The translations under genes were made by a program, and so were the position numbers. Positions 45,892-54,798 of a DNA stretch of 64,000 nt are shown piece after piece. The stretch comes from Sediminimonas sp. (lineage in GTDB: Bacteria > Pseudomonadota > Alphaproteobacteria > Rhodobacterales > Rhodobacteraceae). Position 1 is the stretch's first letter, and the number at the start of each line of letters is the position of its first letter. The DNA is taken from assembly GCF_024637375.1 (NCBI RefSeq), contig NZ_JAGXFK010000018.1, forward strand, positions 1 through 64,000, in the 5' to 3' direction. Under the pieces are notes generated by a model. That model was given only the letters and a program-made list of their open reading frames with translations, did not search any database and was not told where the DNA came from.

Positions 45892-47352
45892 TCAGCCGTG
45901 CCGCGCCGCAACCGTTTTCAGCGTCGTGAAACCGTAAAGCGCCTCGAACCCCTTTTCGCGGCCGTGCCCCGATTTCCCGACCCCACCAAAGGGCAGTTCG
46001 ACCCCGCCGCCGGCGCCGTAGTTGTTGAGAAACACCTGCCCGCAGCGCAGCGCCCGCGCCAGCCGCATCTGGCGCGCGCCGTCGCGGGTCCAGACGCTGG
46101 CGACAAGCCCGTAATCGGTGCCGTTGGCGATCTGCACTGCCTCGGCTTCATCCTCGAACGCGATCACCACCTGCACCGGGCCGAACACCTCTTCGCGTGC
46201 CAGCGCATGATCGGGGGAAACCCCGGTGAAAAGCGTGGGCGCCACGTAGTGCCCGCCGGCGGGCACATCGCCGATCTCCGCCCGCGCCGCGCAGGTCAGA
46301 TCGGCACCCTGATCCAGGAAACCCAGCACGCGATCCTTCTGCGCGGCCGAGATCAGCGGCCCGACATCGGGGTCGTCCATCGCCGGCCCGACCCTGAGCG
46401 CGCGGTAGCGCTCGGCCATCCGCTCCACCACCTCGTCAAGACGGTCGCGCTGGACCAGGATGCGCGAAGAGGCCGAACACGTCTGACCGCAATTCTGTAC
46501 ACCCGCGCCGACAAGGAACGGCAGCGCCGCGTCCAGGTCAGCATCTTCGAACACGATCTGCGGCGACTTTCCGCCAAGTTCCAGCGTTACCGGCACCACA
46601 TTGGCCGCCGCCGCGGCCTGGATGGCGGCACCCGTGGCGACCGAGCCGGTAAAGCTCAGGTGCTGGATGCCGGGATGCGCGCTCAGTGCCGCACCGGCCT
46701 CGGCCCCGAGCCCCGGCACCACGTTCAGCGCCCCGTCGGGCAGGCCAGCGGCACGCGCCATGTCGGCAAAGGCCAGCGCCGTCAGGCAGGCATCCTCGGC
46801 CGGCTTGAGCACGCAGGCGTTGCCGGTTGCTAGCGCCGCGCCGACCGACCGCCCGATGATCTGCATCGGGTAGTTCCAGGGCACGATATGGCCGGTCACG
46901 CCGTGCGGCTCGCGCAGGGTGTAGACGGTATACCCCTCCTGGAACGGGATCGTCTCGCCGTGCAGCTTGTCCGCCGCGCCGCCGTAGAATTCCATGTAGC
47001 GCGCCAGCGCCAGCGCGTCGGCGCGCGCCTGCGCCAGCGGCTTGCCCACGTCGCAGGCCTCGACCCAGGCCAAGTCCGCGACCCGCTCGGCCACCATGGC
47101 ACCCAGCCGGGCCAGGATGCGGCCGCGCTCGAACGCGGGCATCCGCCCCCAGTCGCCATCGCGCGCCGCCTGCGCGGCCGCAACGGCGGCATCGACATCG
47201 GCGGCCTGCCCGCGCGCGATGGCCCCGATCACCGCCCCGGTCGAAGGGTTTTCAAGCGGCAGGCTGCCACCGCCCGCGGGCGCCACCCATTGCCCGGCGA
47301 TCAGGCACTTTCCGGGGTCGAACCACAGCTCGGAGTCTTGCGTCGTCATCAT
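45892..47352 (-). CDS. Aldehyde dehydrogenase family protein
   Basis: A 486-residue NAD(P)-dependent enzyme. The catalytic Glu is in VPVTLELGGKSPQIVFEDAD, the nucleophilic Cys is in VQNCGQTCSASSRILVQ, GSVATGAAIQAAAAANV carries the cofactor loop and EVFGPVQVVIAFEDEAEA follows. It resembles betaine-aldehyde- or gamma-aminobutyraldehyde-type members, but the substrate is not fixed. It overlaps the ABC ATPase gene by ATGA, so it is translated with the transporter. It likely oxidises an aldehyde made from the imported compound. Confidence 0.92.
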   Translation of the reverse strand: MMTTQDSELWFDPGKCLIAGQWVAPAGGGSLPLENPSTGAVIGAIARGQAADVDAAVAAAQAARDGDWGRMPAFERGRILARLGAMVAERVADLAWVEACDVGKPLAQARADALALARYMEFYGGAADKLHGETIPFQEGYTVYTLREPHGVTGHIVPWNYPMQIIGRSVGAALATGNACVLKPAEDACLTALAFADMARAAGLPDGALNVVPGLGAEAGAALSAHPGIQHLSFTGSVATGAAIQAAAAANVVPVTLELGGKSPQIVFEDADLDAALPFLVGAGVQNCGQTCSASSRILVQRDRLDEVVERMAERYRALRVGPAMDDPDVGPLISAAQKDRVLGFLDQGADLTCAARAEIGDVPAGGHYVAPTLFTGVSPDHALAREEVFGPVQVVIAFEDEAEAVQIANGTDYGLVASVWTRDGARQMRLARALRCGQVFLNNYGAGGGVELPFGGVGKSGHGREKGFEALYGFTTLKTVAARHG

Positions 47353-48935
47353 GCCTTCCTTTCAGCTTCGGTCGCCAACCGCGGCGCCGCGGCGATCAGC
47401 TTTCTGGTGTAGTCGTGTTGCGGCGCGTCGAAAACCTGTGCCGTTTCGCCCTGCTCGACGATTTCGCCGGCCTGCATCACCAGCACCCGATCGGTGATCG
47501 ACTGCACCACGCTCAGGTCATGGCTGATGAACAGGTAGGAGAGACCGTACTCACCCTGCAACCGCGCCAGCAGGTCCAGTATCTGCGCCCGGATCGACAC
47601 GTCGAGCGCCGAAACCGCCTCGTCGAGGATCAGTATCTCGGGCCGCAATATCAGCGCCCGCGCGATGGCGATGCGCTGGCGCTGGCCGCCGCTGAACTCG
47701 TGGATGTATCGGTCCATCGCGTCGGGCTCCATACCGACATCGGTCAGCACCCGCGCCACGCGGTCGCGCCAGTCGTCGGGGCGCGCGGCCATCAGGTGGA
47801 ACGGCTCGGCGACCAGCCGCGCCACCTTCCAGCGCGGATTGAAGCTGCCGTAAGGGTCCTGGAAGACCACCTGTATCCCCGCGCGCAACGCGTTGGGAAA
47901 GCCGCGCCCGACGGAATGGCCAAAGGCGCGGATTTCGCCGCCCTGCACCGATTCGAGCCCCAGAATGGCACGGGTCAGGGTGGACTTGCCGCAACCCGAT
48001 TCGCCGACCAGCCCCAGGCTTTCGCCCTTGCGTAGCTGGAACGAAACGTCGTTGACGGCGCGGAACGCCCCGTCGCCGCCCCACCAGCCCTTGCGCCGGA
48101 TCGCGTAGTCGCGCACCACGCCGCGCACGTCCAGCAGAACATCGCTTGGCGCCTCTACCGGGCGCTCGGGCTGATGCGACGACGCCGCCAGCAGAGCGCG
48201 CGAATAGGGATGGCGCATGTTGTCCAGCAGCCAGCCGGCGGCGCCGCTTTCCACCACCTCGCCGTCACGCATGATGACGATCTCGTCGGCCATGTCGGCC
48301 ACCACCGCCAGGTCGTGACTGATCAGCATCAGGCCCATGCCTTCCTCGCGCACCAGCCGCTTGAGCAGGTCCAGGATCTCGGCCTGCGTTATCACGTCGA
48401 GCGCGGTCGTCGGCTCGTCCGCGATCAGAAGTTTCGGGCGCAGCGCGATCGCCATGGCGATGACCACGCGCTGACGCTGCCCGCCCGACAGCTCGTGCGG
48501 GTAACGCGACATCGGAAACCGCCCGGGCGGCAACTCGGCCCGGGTCAGGGCATCGGCGGCGCGCTCCATCGCCTCGGCGCGGGTGACACGTTCGTGGACC
48601 AGGATCGTCTCGGCCACCTGCGCGCCGATGGTCTGCAACGGGTTCAGCGCCGTCATCGGTTCCTGGAACACCATGCCCGCATCGCGCCCGCGCACGCGGC
48701 ACAGCGCCGGCTCGGACAATGTCAGAACCTCCTGACCTGCGAGCGTGATGCGGCCGGTGCAGTGCGCGCCGCGTGGCAGAAGCTGCATCACCGAAAGCGC
48801 CGTCATCGACTTGCCGCTGCCCGATTCGCCGATCACGCCCACGATCTGCCCGGCCGCGACGGCAAGGCTGACCTCGCGCAGGATCGGCAGGCCATGCACG
48901 TTCATGTCAAGCTTGTCTATCCGCAGCAGGGTCAT
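47349..48935 (-). CDS. Peptide-type ABC transporter, double ATP-binding subunit
   Basis: A 528-residue protein with two ATPase domains fused. The first has Walker A GVIGESGSGKSMTALS, LSGGQRQRVVIAMAIALRP and DEPTTALDV; the second has LVGESGCGKSTLTRAIL, FSGGQRQRIAIARALILRP and DEAVSALDVS. The order is DppD-like then DppF-like. Fused forms are common in alphaproteobacteria. It overlaps the permease gene by ATGA. It drives uptake by the two permeases and binding protein encoded upstream. Confidence 0.95.
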   Translation of the reverse strand: MTLLRIDKLDMNVHGLPILREVSLAVAAGQIVGVIGESGSGKSMTALSVMQLLPRGAHCTGRITLAGQEVLTLSEPALCRVRGRDAGMVFQEPMTALNPLQTIGAQVAETILVHERVTRAEAMERAADALTRAELPPGRFPMSRYPHELSGGQRQRVVIAMAIALRPKLLIADEPTTALDVITQAEILDLLKRLVREEGMGLMLISHDLAVVADMADEIVIMRDGEVVESGAAGWLLDNMRHPYSRALLAASSHQPERPVEAPSDVLLDVRGVVRDYAIRRKGWWGGDGAFRAVNDVSFQLRKGESLGLVGESGCGKSTLTRAILGLESVQGGEIRAFGHSVGRGFPNALRAGIQVVFQDPYGSFNPRWKVARLVAEPFHLMAARPDDWRDRVARVLTDVGMEPDAMDRYIHEFSGGQRQRIAIARALILRPEILILDEAVSALDVSIRAQILDLLARLQGEYGLSYLFISHDLSVVQSITDRVLVMQAGEIVEQGETAQVFDAPQHDYTRKLIAAAPRLATEAERKA

Positions 48936-49780
48936 CGACCCGCCCTGCGCAGTTGCGGGTCCAGAAGGTCGCGCAACCCGTCGCCCGTCAGGTTGAGCCC
49001 GAGAACCGTCAGCAGGATCGCCATGCCCGGAAAGATCGTCATGTGCGGCGCCAGCGAGATCATCGTCTGGCTGTCAGCCAGCATCCGCCCCCAACTGGGC
49101 GTGGGCGGCTGCGCGCCGAGGCCGACATAGCTCAGCCCCGCCTCGGCCAGGATGCCAAGGCTGAACTGGATCGTGCCCTGCACGATCAGCAGGTTGGTCA
49201 CGTTGGGCAGGATGTGCTCGACGCTGATGCGCGCCGCGCCCTTGCCCGCCACGCGCGCGGCCAGAACATAGTCGCGCGTCCACAGGCTCAGCGCCCCCGA
49301 GCGTGTCAGACGCGCGAAGACGGGGATGTTGAATATACCGATAGCGATGATCGCGTTCACCGCACTGGCGCCGAAAACGGCGGTGATCATGATCGCGATC
49401 AGCAGCGCCGGAAAGGCAAAGACCAGGTCGTTACCGCGCATGATGACCTCGTCCAGCAGGCTGCCCTTGTGCGCCGCCGCCGCCAGCCCCAGCGGCACCC
49501 CCAGCCCCATGCCGATACCCACGGCGACAAGCGCAACCGCGATCGAGGTGCGCGCGCCAACCATGATCATGCTCAGGATGTCGCGACCGAAATGATCGGT
49601 CCCCAGCGGGTGCGCCGGGGCGGGCAGGGTCATCTTGTTGGCGATGTCCAGCGCGGTGATATCGTAGGGCGTCCACGCCAGACTGACCAGCGCAGCCCCG
49701 GTGAACACCAGCGTCAGCAGCGCCCCCACCAGCAGGCTCCGCCCCCGCGCGGCGGCCAGAATCGCATCACGCGCGCTCAT
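48932..49780 (-). CDS. Peptide-type ABC transporter permease (DppC-like)
   Basis: A 282-residue inner-membrane permease. After an N-terminal helix, GTDHFGRDILSMIMVGARTS is the DppC/OppC marker, followed by six helices, and the EAA-like loop in RVAGKGAARISVEHILPN. GLSYVGLGAQPPTPSWGRML near the end is another family signature. It overlaps both neighbours by four bases. Confidence 0.93.
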   Translation of the reverse strand: MSARDAILAAARGRSLLVGALLTLVFTGAALVSLAWTPYDITALDIANKMTLPAPAHPLGTDHFGRDILSMIMVGARTSIAVALVAVGIGMGLGVPLGLAAAAHKGSLLDEVIMRGNDLVFAFPALLIAIMITAVFGASAVNAIIAIGIFNIPVFARLTRSGALSLWTRDYVLAARVAGKGAARISVEHILPNVTNLLIVQGTIQFSLGILAEAGLSYVGLGAQPPTPSWGRMLADSQTMISLAPHMTIFPGMAILLTVLGLNLTGDGLRDLLDPQLRRAGR

Positions 49781-50724
49781 CTTGACCGCCTCAGCCGCGG
49801 ATCGACCGCGGCATAGGTCAAATCAACGACGAAGTTCACCATGATCACCGCGAAGACCAGCAGCATCACCACCGATTCAACAACGATCAGGTCGCGCGCG
49901 CTGATGGCCTGGAACACCAGCCGCCCCAGGCCGGGCAGGAAGAACACGTTCTCAATGATGATTGCCCCCGCGATCAGGAACGAGAACTGCAACCCGATGA
50001 TCGTCAGCACCGGGATCAGGGCATTGCGCAGCGCGTGCCGCCACAGCGTCTGACCACGGGTCAGCCCCTTGGCGCGCGCGGTGCGGATGAAATCCTCGCC
50101 CAGCGTGTCCAGCAGCGCAGAACGCATAACCCGCGTCAGGATCGCCGCCTGCGGCAGCGCCAGCGCCACCGCCGGCAGCGTGAGGCTGTGCATGGCAGGG
50201 CCGACCCCGGCATCCCAACCGGCGAACCCGCCGGCCGAGAACCAGCGCAGGTTGATGGCAAAGATCAGCACCATCAGCATGGCGAACCAGAAATTCGGGA
50301 TCGCCACCCCCAGTTGCGTCAGCCCCATCACCCCCAGGTCGACCCCCGACCCGCGACGCGCCGCCGCCCAGATGCCGGCGGGAATCGCCACAAGGGTGCT
50401 GAGCGCCAGCGCATACAGCGCCAGCGGCAGGCTGACCACAACCCGGTCGGCGATCATTTCGGACACCGGTGTGCGATAGGTGTAGGAGGTGCCGAAATCG
50501 CCCACCAGCATGCCGCCGACCCAGTCGGCATAGCGCGCCACCGGACCGCGATCGAGACCCAGTTCCTCGCGCAAGGCGGCAAGGGTTTCCTCCTGCGCGT
50601 TGATCCCCAGCATGTTGGCCGCCGGGTCGCCCGGCACCACCTCGAGCGCCAGAAAGATCACCGCGCTGGCCACGACCAGGCTGACCGCCAGCGACAGCAG
50701 CTTCTTGACCATGTAGCGCAGCAT
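49777..50724 (-). CDS. Peptide-type ABC transporter permease (DppB-like)
   Basis: A 315-residue permease starting MLRYMVKKLLSLAVSLVVAS. LGDFGTSYTYRTPVSEMIAD-like segment LVGDFGTSYTYRTPVSEMI, LYALALSTLVAIPAGIWAAA and IRTARAKGLTRGQTLWRHAL (EAA loop) identify the DppB/OppB family. A GTG three codons upstream is also possible. It follows the binding-protein gene after a strong hairpin at 50781-50812. Confidence 0.93.
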   Translation of the reverse strand: MLRYMVKKLLSLAVSLVVASAVIFLALEVVPGDPAANMLGINAQEETLAALREELGLDRGPVARYADWVGGMLVGDFGTSYTYRTPVSEMIADRVVVSLPLALYALALSTLVAIPAGIWAAARRGSGVDLGVMGLTQLGVAIPNFWFAMLMVLIFAINLRWFSAGGFAGWDAGVGPAMHSLTLPAVALALPQAAILTRVMRSALLDTLGEDFIRTARAKGLTRGQTLWRHALRNALIPVLTIIGLQFSFLIAGAIIIENVFFLPGLGRLVFQAISARDLIVVESVVMLLVFAVIMVNFVVDLTYAAVDPRLRRSR

Positions 50725-50780
50725 CGCACCCACCGCCCATTACCAGATCGGGGCGTCCTGCCCCGGGAATTTCAGAAAAC

Positions 50781-50812
50781 CCGCCCCGGCCGCGCGCATC
50801 GCGCCGGGGCGG
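50781..50812 (-). terminator. Intra-operon hairpin after the solute-binding protein gene
   Basis: Perfect 9-bp arms CCGCCCCGG / CCGGGGCGG around 14 bases, followed on the minus strand by GTTTTC. It lies 11 bases past the binding-protein stop and before the first permease. It is expected to end part of the transcripts, giving more binding protein than permease. Confidence 0.65.
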
Positions 50813-50822
50813 TATCGCGGCG

Positions 50823-52307
50823 TCAGTCGGCCCAGGACACGCCGGTCAGGTCGATCGCCTGCGTCGGCGCGTTCTTCCACAGCCCCTGAACGCCCGTCTT
50901 GGCGACGCTGAGCGACGCCAACTGGAACAGGTAGCCGTTGACATAGTCCTCCGCGATGATCCGCTGCGCCTTGCGCAACATCTCGCTGCGGGCTTCGGGT
51001 TCGGATTCGCCCTGAAGGTCGGTCATCAATTCGGTGAACGCGGGGTTGTCGTACTGGAAATAGTAGTCGGGGTCGGCATAGATGCCGATATCCATCGGCT
51101 CGGTATGGCTGACGATGGTCAGGCCGAAATCCTTGCCGCGAAACACCTGTTCCAGCCATTGCGCCCATTCCAGGTTGGTGATCTCGGTCTCGATCCCGAC
51201 CTCGCGCAGTTGCGCCGCGATGATCTCGCCGCCACGCCGCGCATAAGACGGCGGCGGCAGCTTCAGCGTGGTGGTAAACCCGTCGGGATAGCCCGCCTCG
51301 GCCAGCAGGCTGCGCGCCAACTCGGGGTCGTGTGCGCTCTGGCCGGTGAGATCGACGTAATCGGGATGGTGCGGCGCGAAATGCGTCCCGATCGGTGTGC
51401 CGTAGCCGAACATCGCGCCGTCGATGATCGCCTGCCGGTCGATGGCGTGCGCCATCGCCTTGCGCACCTTCACGTCGTCGAAGGGTGGCTGCGCGTTGTT
51501 GGTCGACAGGATGGTTTCGCCCTCGGTCGACCCGACCAGCACCTTGAACCGCGGGTCTGCATCGAACTGCGGCAGGTTCTCGGGCGCGGGAAAGCCGGAA
51601 AAGGCGTCGATATCCTCGGCCATCATAGCCGCGAAAGCCGCGGTCGGGTCCGAGATGAACTTGAAAGTCGCGCTCTCGAGGCCGGCCGGGGTGCCCCAGT
51701 AATCCTCGTTGCGGACGATGTCGATGCGGTCGCCCTGCGCCCAGTCGGCAAACCGAAACGCGCCGGTGCCCACCGGGTTGGTCTTGAGCTGATCGACGCT
51801 TTCGGGCGCCACGATCACCGCGTCGCCCCAGGCCATGTTGAACAGGAAACTGCCATCGGGCTGCGCCAGCGTCACGCGCACGGTCAGCGGGTCTACCACC
51901 TCGACCGTCTCGATCCCGGCGAAAAGCCCCTTCTGGGCGTTGGTGCTGTCCTCGCCCCGCGCCCGATCGAGCGAGAATTTCACGTCGCCGGCATCAAGCG
52001 CGGTTCCGTCATGGAATGTCACGCCTTCGTGCAGGTGGAACGTGTATATCCGCCCGTCGTCGGAGATGTCCCAGCTTTCGGCCAGCCCCGGGTTGACCGA
52101 GCCATCGGGCCCGAACCGCGTGAGCCCCTCGAAGATGTTGGCATAGGTTACCTGGTCGATTGCCCCGGCGGCGGCGCTCGTCGGGTCCAGGTGCGGCGGT
52201 TCAAGCTGCATGCCGATCACCAGATCGCCCTGCGCCTGCGCTGCTCCCATTCCCGCGATCAACGCCAGAACACTGGCCAGTCCGGTCGTGGTCGTCTTCG
52301 GTTTCAT
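50823..52307 (-). CDS. Peptide-type ABC transporter solute-binding protein
   Basis: A 494-residue periplasmic protein of solute-binding family 5 (peptide/nickel/opine). A Sec signal peptide, [20 protein letters not shown], ends at about residue 25 after GAAQAQ. The mature part has LGHLDPT-like [35 protein letters not shown] and [20 protein letters not shown], typical of the family. It begins 4 bases after the M20 peptidase stop. Ligand is unknown; the gene neighbours suggest an acylated amine or short peptide. Confidence 0.93.
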   Translation of the reverse strand: MKPKTTTTGLASVLALIAGMGAAQAQGDLVIGMQLEPPHLDPTSAAAGAIDQVTYANIFEGLTRFGPDGSVNPGLAESWDISDDGRIYTFHLHEGVTFHDGTALDAGDVKFSLDRARGEDSTNAQKGLFAGIETVEVVDPLTVRVTLAQPDGSFLFNMAWGDAVIVAPESVDQLKTNPVGTGAFRFADWAQGDRIDIVRNEDYWGTPAGLESATFKFISDPTAAFAAMMAEDIDAFSGFPAPENLPQFDADPRFKVLVGSTEGETILSTNNAQPPFDDVKVRKAMAHAIDRQAIIDGAMFGYGTPIGTHFAPHHPDYVDLTGQSAHDPELARSLLAEAGYPDGFTTTLKLPPPSYARRGGEIIAAQLREVGIETEITNLEWAQWLEQVFRGKDFGLTIVSHTEPMDIGIYADPDYYFQYDNPAFTELMTDLQGESEPEARSEMLRKAQRIIAEDYVNGYLFQLASLSVAKTGVQGLWKNAPTQAIDLTGVSWAD

Positions 52308-52311
52308 TCGG

Positions 52312-53622
52312 TCATACCCCCTGTTTGTCGGCCATCCGGCCTTCTTCGGTCAGCAACCGGATCAGGGACAAGCCCATCACCCGCGCCGAGATCAGCATAT
52401 CATCGACACCGACATATTCATCCGGTTTGTGCGCAAGGTCCAGAATCCCCGGCCCGTAGGCGATGCAATTGTGCAGCCGCCCGATCCGGTCGATATGTTT
52501 CTGGTCGTAGGTGCCCGGGCTGACCACGTATTGCGGCGGCTGCCCGATGGTCTGCGCGATCGCGTCGGCGACCGTGCGCACCACCGGCGCCGATTTCTCG
52601 GTCATCGAGGGCAGCACGCTGTGCAACTCGCGGATGTCGAAACGGAACCCCTCGCGCCGCTCGGCCACCGCACGCAGCAACGCCATGACCTCTTCGCGGA
52701 CCTCGGCGATATCTTCTTCGATCAGGAAACGCCGGTCGATCACCATGCGGCAACTGTCGGGCACGCAGGGCGCCGGCAGGCCGGTGTAATCCGCCGCCTG
52801 CTCGGATTCGCCACCATGGATCGAGTTGATGTTCAGCGTCGATTGCCGCGCGCCTTCGGGCACCACCGGCATGTCGGTGCGTTTGCGCGCCAGCGCCGGG
52901 AACAGGGTCTCTTCCATCTCGTGCATCACGGCGCCCATGTGGCGTACCGCGCAATCGCCCAGAAACGGCATCGAGCCGTGCGCGATCTCGCCATGGGTTT
53001 CGATCTCGGCCCACCAGACGCCGCGATGACCCAGGCAGATGCGATCCTTGTTCAGCGGCTCGGGGATGATGACATGCTGCACCCGGTCGGGCGCGAACCA
53101 TCCCTTTTCGGCCAGGTAGGCCACACCGCCGAAGCCGCCCGATTCCTCGTCGGCGGTGCCGCTGATCTCGACCGCGCCGTCAAAGTCAGGACACACCTCA
53201 AGAAACGCCTCGGCGGCGATGATGCTGGCGGCCAGCCCCCCTTTCATGTCGCAGGCGCCGCGGCCGTAGATGCGGCCGTCCTTCAATTCGCCTCCGAACG
53301 GGTCGGTCGTCCAGCCGCGGCCAACCTCGACCACGTCGATATGGCTGTTGAAATGAACGCACTCGCCGGCGCCACCGCCCTCGCGGCGCGCCACGATGTT
53401 CCAGCGCGGGTGGCGGTCGCTGTCGCCCAATGCGCCGTGGGCGCGTACCAGGTGCGTCTCGAACCCCGCCGCGCCCAGCCGCCGGTCGAGGTAGTCGCAA
53501 ATCTCGCGATAATTCTCGCCAGGCGGATTCAGCGTCGGGATGCGGATCAGATCCTGCGTCAACGCGACCAGGTCATCGCGCCGCGCCTCGACCGCCTCGA
53601 CCAATCGTTCGGAAAGGGACAT
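52312..53622 (-). CDS. M20 family deacylase/peptidase (ArgE/DapE-type)
   Basis: A 436-residue cytosolic zinc hydrolase. [15 protein letters not shown] has the first metal His and Asp, [20 protein letters not shown] the bridging Asp, [20 protein letters not shown] the general-base Glu pair, and [17 protein letters not shown] the last His. The dimerisation insert contains [20 protein letters not shown]. It likely removes an acyl group or a terminal residue from the imported substrate. It is the first gene of the minus-strand operon. The ATG at 53622 is preceded by GAGG. Confidence 0.9.
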   Translation of the reverse strand: MSLSERLVEAVEARRDDLVALTQDLIRIPTLNPPGENYREICDYLDRRLGAAGFETHLVRAHGALGDSDRHPRWNIVARREGGGAGECVHFNSHIDVVEVGRGWTTDPFGGELKDGRIYGRGACDMKGGLAASIIAAEAFLEVCPDFDGAVEISGTADEESGGFGGVAYLAEKGWFAPDRVQHVIIPEPLNKDRICLGHRGVWWAEIETHGEIAHGSMPFLGDCAVRHMGAVMHEMEETLFPALARKRTDMPVVPEGARQSTLNINSIHGGESEQAADYTGLPAPCVPDSCRMVIDRRFLIEEDIAEVREEVMALLRAVAERREGFRFDIRELHSVLPSMTEKSAPVVRTVADAIAQTIGQPPQYVVSPGTYDQKHIDRIGRLHNCIAYGPGILDLAHKPDEYVGVDDMLISARVMGLSLIRLLTEEGRMADKQGV

Positions 53623-53674
53623 TCGCGCGCCTCGGTCCTGTTGCGTTGTCCGCCCGATCATGCTGCTCTGCACA

Positions 53675-53692
53675 TACGGTATCAATACCGTA
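53675..53692. promoter_or_regulatory. Perfect palindrome in the divergent promoter of the M20/ABC operon
   Basis: TACGGTATCAATACCGTA: perfect 8-bp arms with a 2-base spacer, halfway between the M20 gene start (53622) and the regulator start (53716). The symmetry and position fit the site of the LuxR-type regulator encoded next to it. Confidence 0.68.
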
Positions 53693-53715
53693 CAATTACG
53701 GGAATTAGGGTGTCC

Positions 53716-54258
53716 ATGACAGATTTCGCGCGCCTGGCCTTCGATGCCGCGCCTGTTGGGTTGGTGCTGACGGAGGCACGGGTGATTCGCGCCTGTAACG
53801 CCACCTTCGCAGCGATGACCGGGCACAGCGAAAGCGCGCTGCGCGACCGCAGTTTCCGTGTGCTCTATACATCGGACGACGAATTTCACCGTGTTCGCGA
53901 TATCGGAATCGAGCTGCTACGCCGCGACGGGGCCTATAGCGACGAACGCCTGCTGCGTCGCGCCGATGGCGGGGCGGTGTGGTGCCGGTTTCGCGCCCGC
54001 ACCCTTACACCAGAGAATCCGCTGGCGCGCGTGGTCATGAGCTTCGCCTCGATCGCGCCGCGCGACGGGCCACCGCTCAGCCCGCGCGAACGCGACGTGG
54101 TCAGCGGCCTGGCGCGCGGTCAAACCAGCAAGGAAATCGCCCGCGCCCTCGGCCTGTCGCCGCGCACCGTCGAGGACGTGCGCGCACGGCTGCTGAAAAA
54201 ATACGGCGTGCGCAACGCCGCACTGCTGCTGGCCCGGCTCAGCGACCTGGGCCAGTGA
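53716..54258 (+). CDS. PAS domain / LuxR-type transcriptional regulator
   Basis: A 180-residue two-domain protein. Residues ~5-110 form a PAS domain ([39 protein letters not shown]), and residues ~115-180 a LuxR/GerE helix-turn-helix: [40 protein letters not shown]. No receiver or kinase domain is present, so the PAS domain probably senses a small ligand. It is divergent from the ABC/M20 operon with a palindrome between the two, and is its likely regulator. A GTG two codons upstream is also in frame. Confidence 0.87.
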   Translation: MTDFARLAFDAAPVGLVLTEARVIRACNATFAAMTGHSESALRDRSFRVLYTSDDEFHRVRDIGIELLRRDGAYSDERLLRRADGGAVWCRFRARTLTPENPLARVVMSFASIAPRDGPPLSPRERDVVSGLARGQTSKEIARALGLSPRTVEDVRARLLKKYGVRNAALLLARLSDLGQ

Positions 54259-54302
54259 GGCGCCGGCGCGACGCATCCGCCACGCCGACGCAGCAGGCGG
54301 CA

Positions 54303-54798
54303 TCAACAGCCGATATGGCCGCCCACATCCAGCGGCTCCATCATCATCGTGCGCGCACCCTCGAACGGCGTCGGCTGCCACTGGCCACTGCGGCCCTCAC
54401 CGGCCCATCCCCAGCGTCCGCCGCGGATCGTGCCCGTCTTCGACAGGACGTCGAAATCGAACCACCCGGTGCGCGCGCCATTTGTGAAGCGGCCGACAAA
54501 GCCGTTGCCGTCCCACATGCCCGCGATCACTCCCTTGTCGGCGTATTCCCCCAGGAGGAACAGATCACGCGAGGTAAGGTCGAGCATGCCATGGCGGCTT
54601 TCGTAGAGCCCGTCCAGAATCGCCCGATCCTGCCGCATGGTGCGCGTTGATCCCCCGCCGCGGGTGAAATTGCGCAGCGCGTCCGGGGCCGGGCCGGTGC
54701 GGCGGCCGGTCCATTCGCCCGCCGGCGGCTCATCGTGCCAGGCCCAGATCCCGCCGAATCTTTCCGGGTCGTCATGGTTCAGCACGAACTGGAAGCTA
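54303..54798 (-). pseudogene. 3' part of a tandem-repeat secreted protein gene, split by an IS
   Basis: The C-terminal ~165 residues (SFQFVLNHDDPERFGGIWAW... to the stop at 54303) of a gene cut by the IS630-type element. When the element and one TA copy are removed the reading frame of the 5' part (55969-56266) continues exactly: Asn-Gly | Ser-Phe-Gln. This part holds the end of repeat 1 and all of repeat 2 (LDGLYESRHGMLDL, YADKGVIAGMW, FTNGARTGWFDF, GGRWGWAG). An open frame that begins inside the element's end is present but is unlikely to be made. Function unknown. Confidence 0.8.

Noticed and set aside
52210..53715. A long plus-strand open frame running into the PAS-LuxR gene
   Set aside because: The N-terminal part is antisense to the M20 peptidase gene. 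The regulator clearly begins at MTDFARLAF (53716), where PAS sequence starts after a suitable site.
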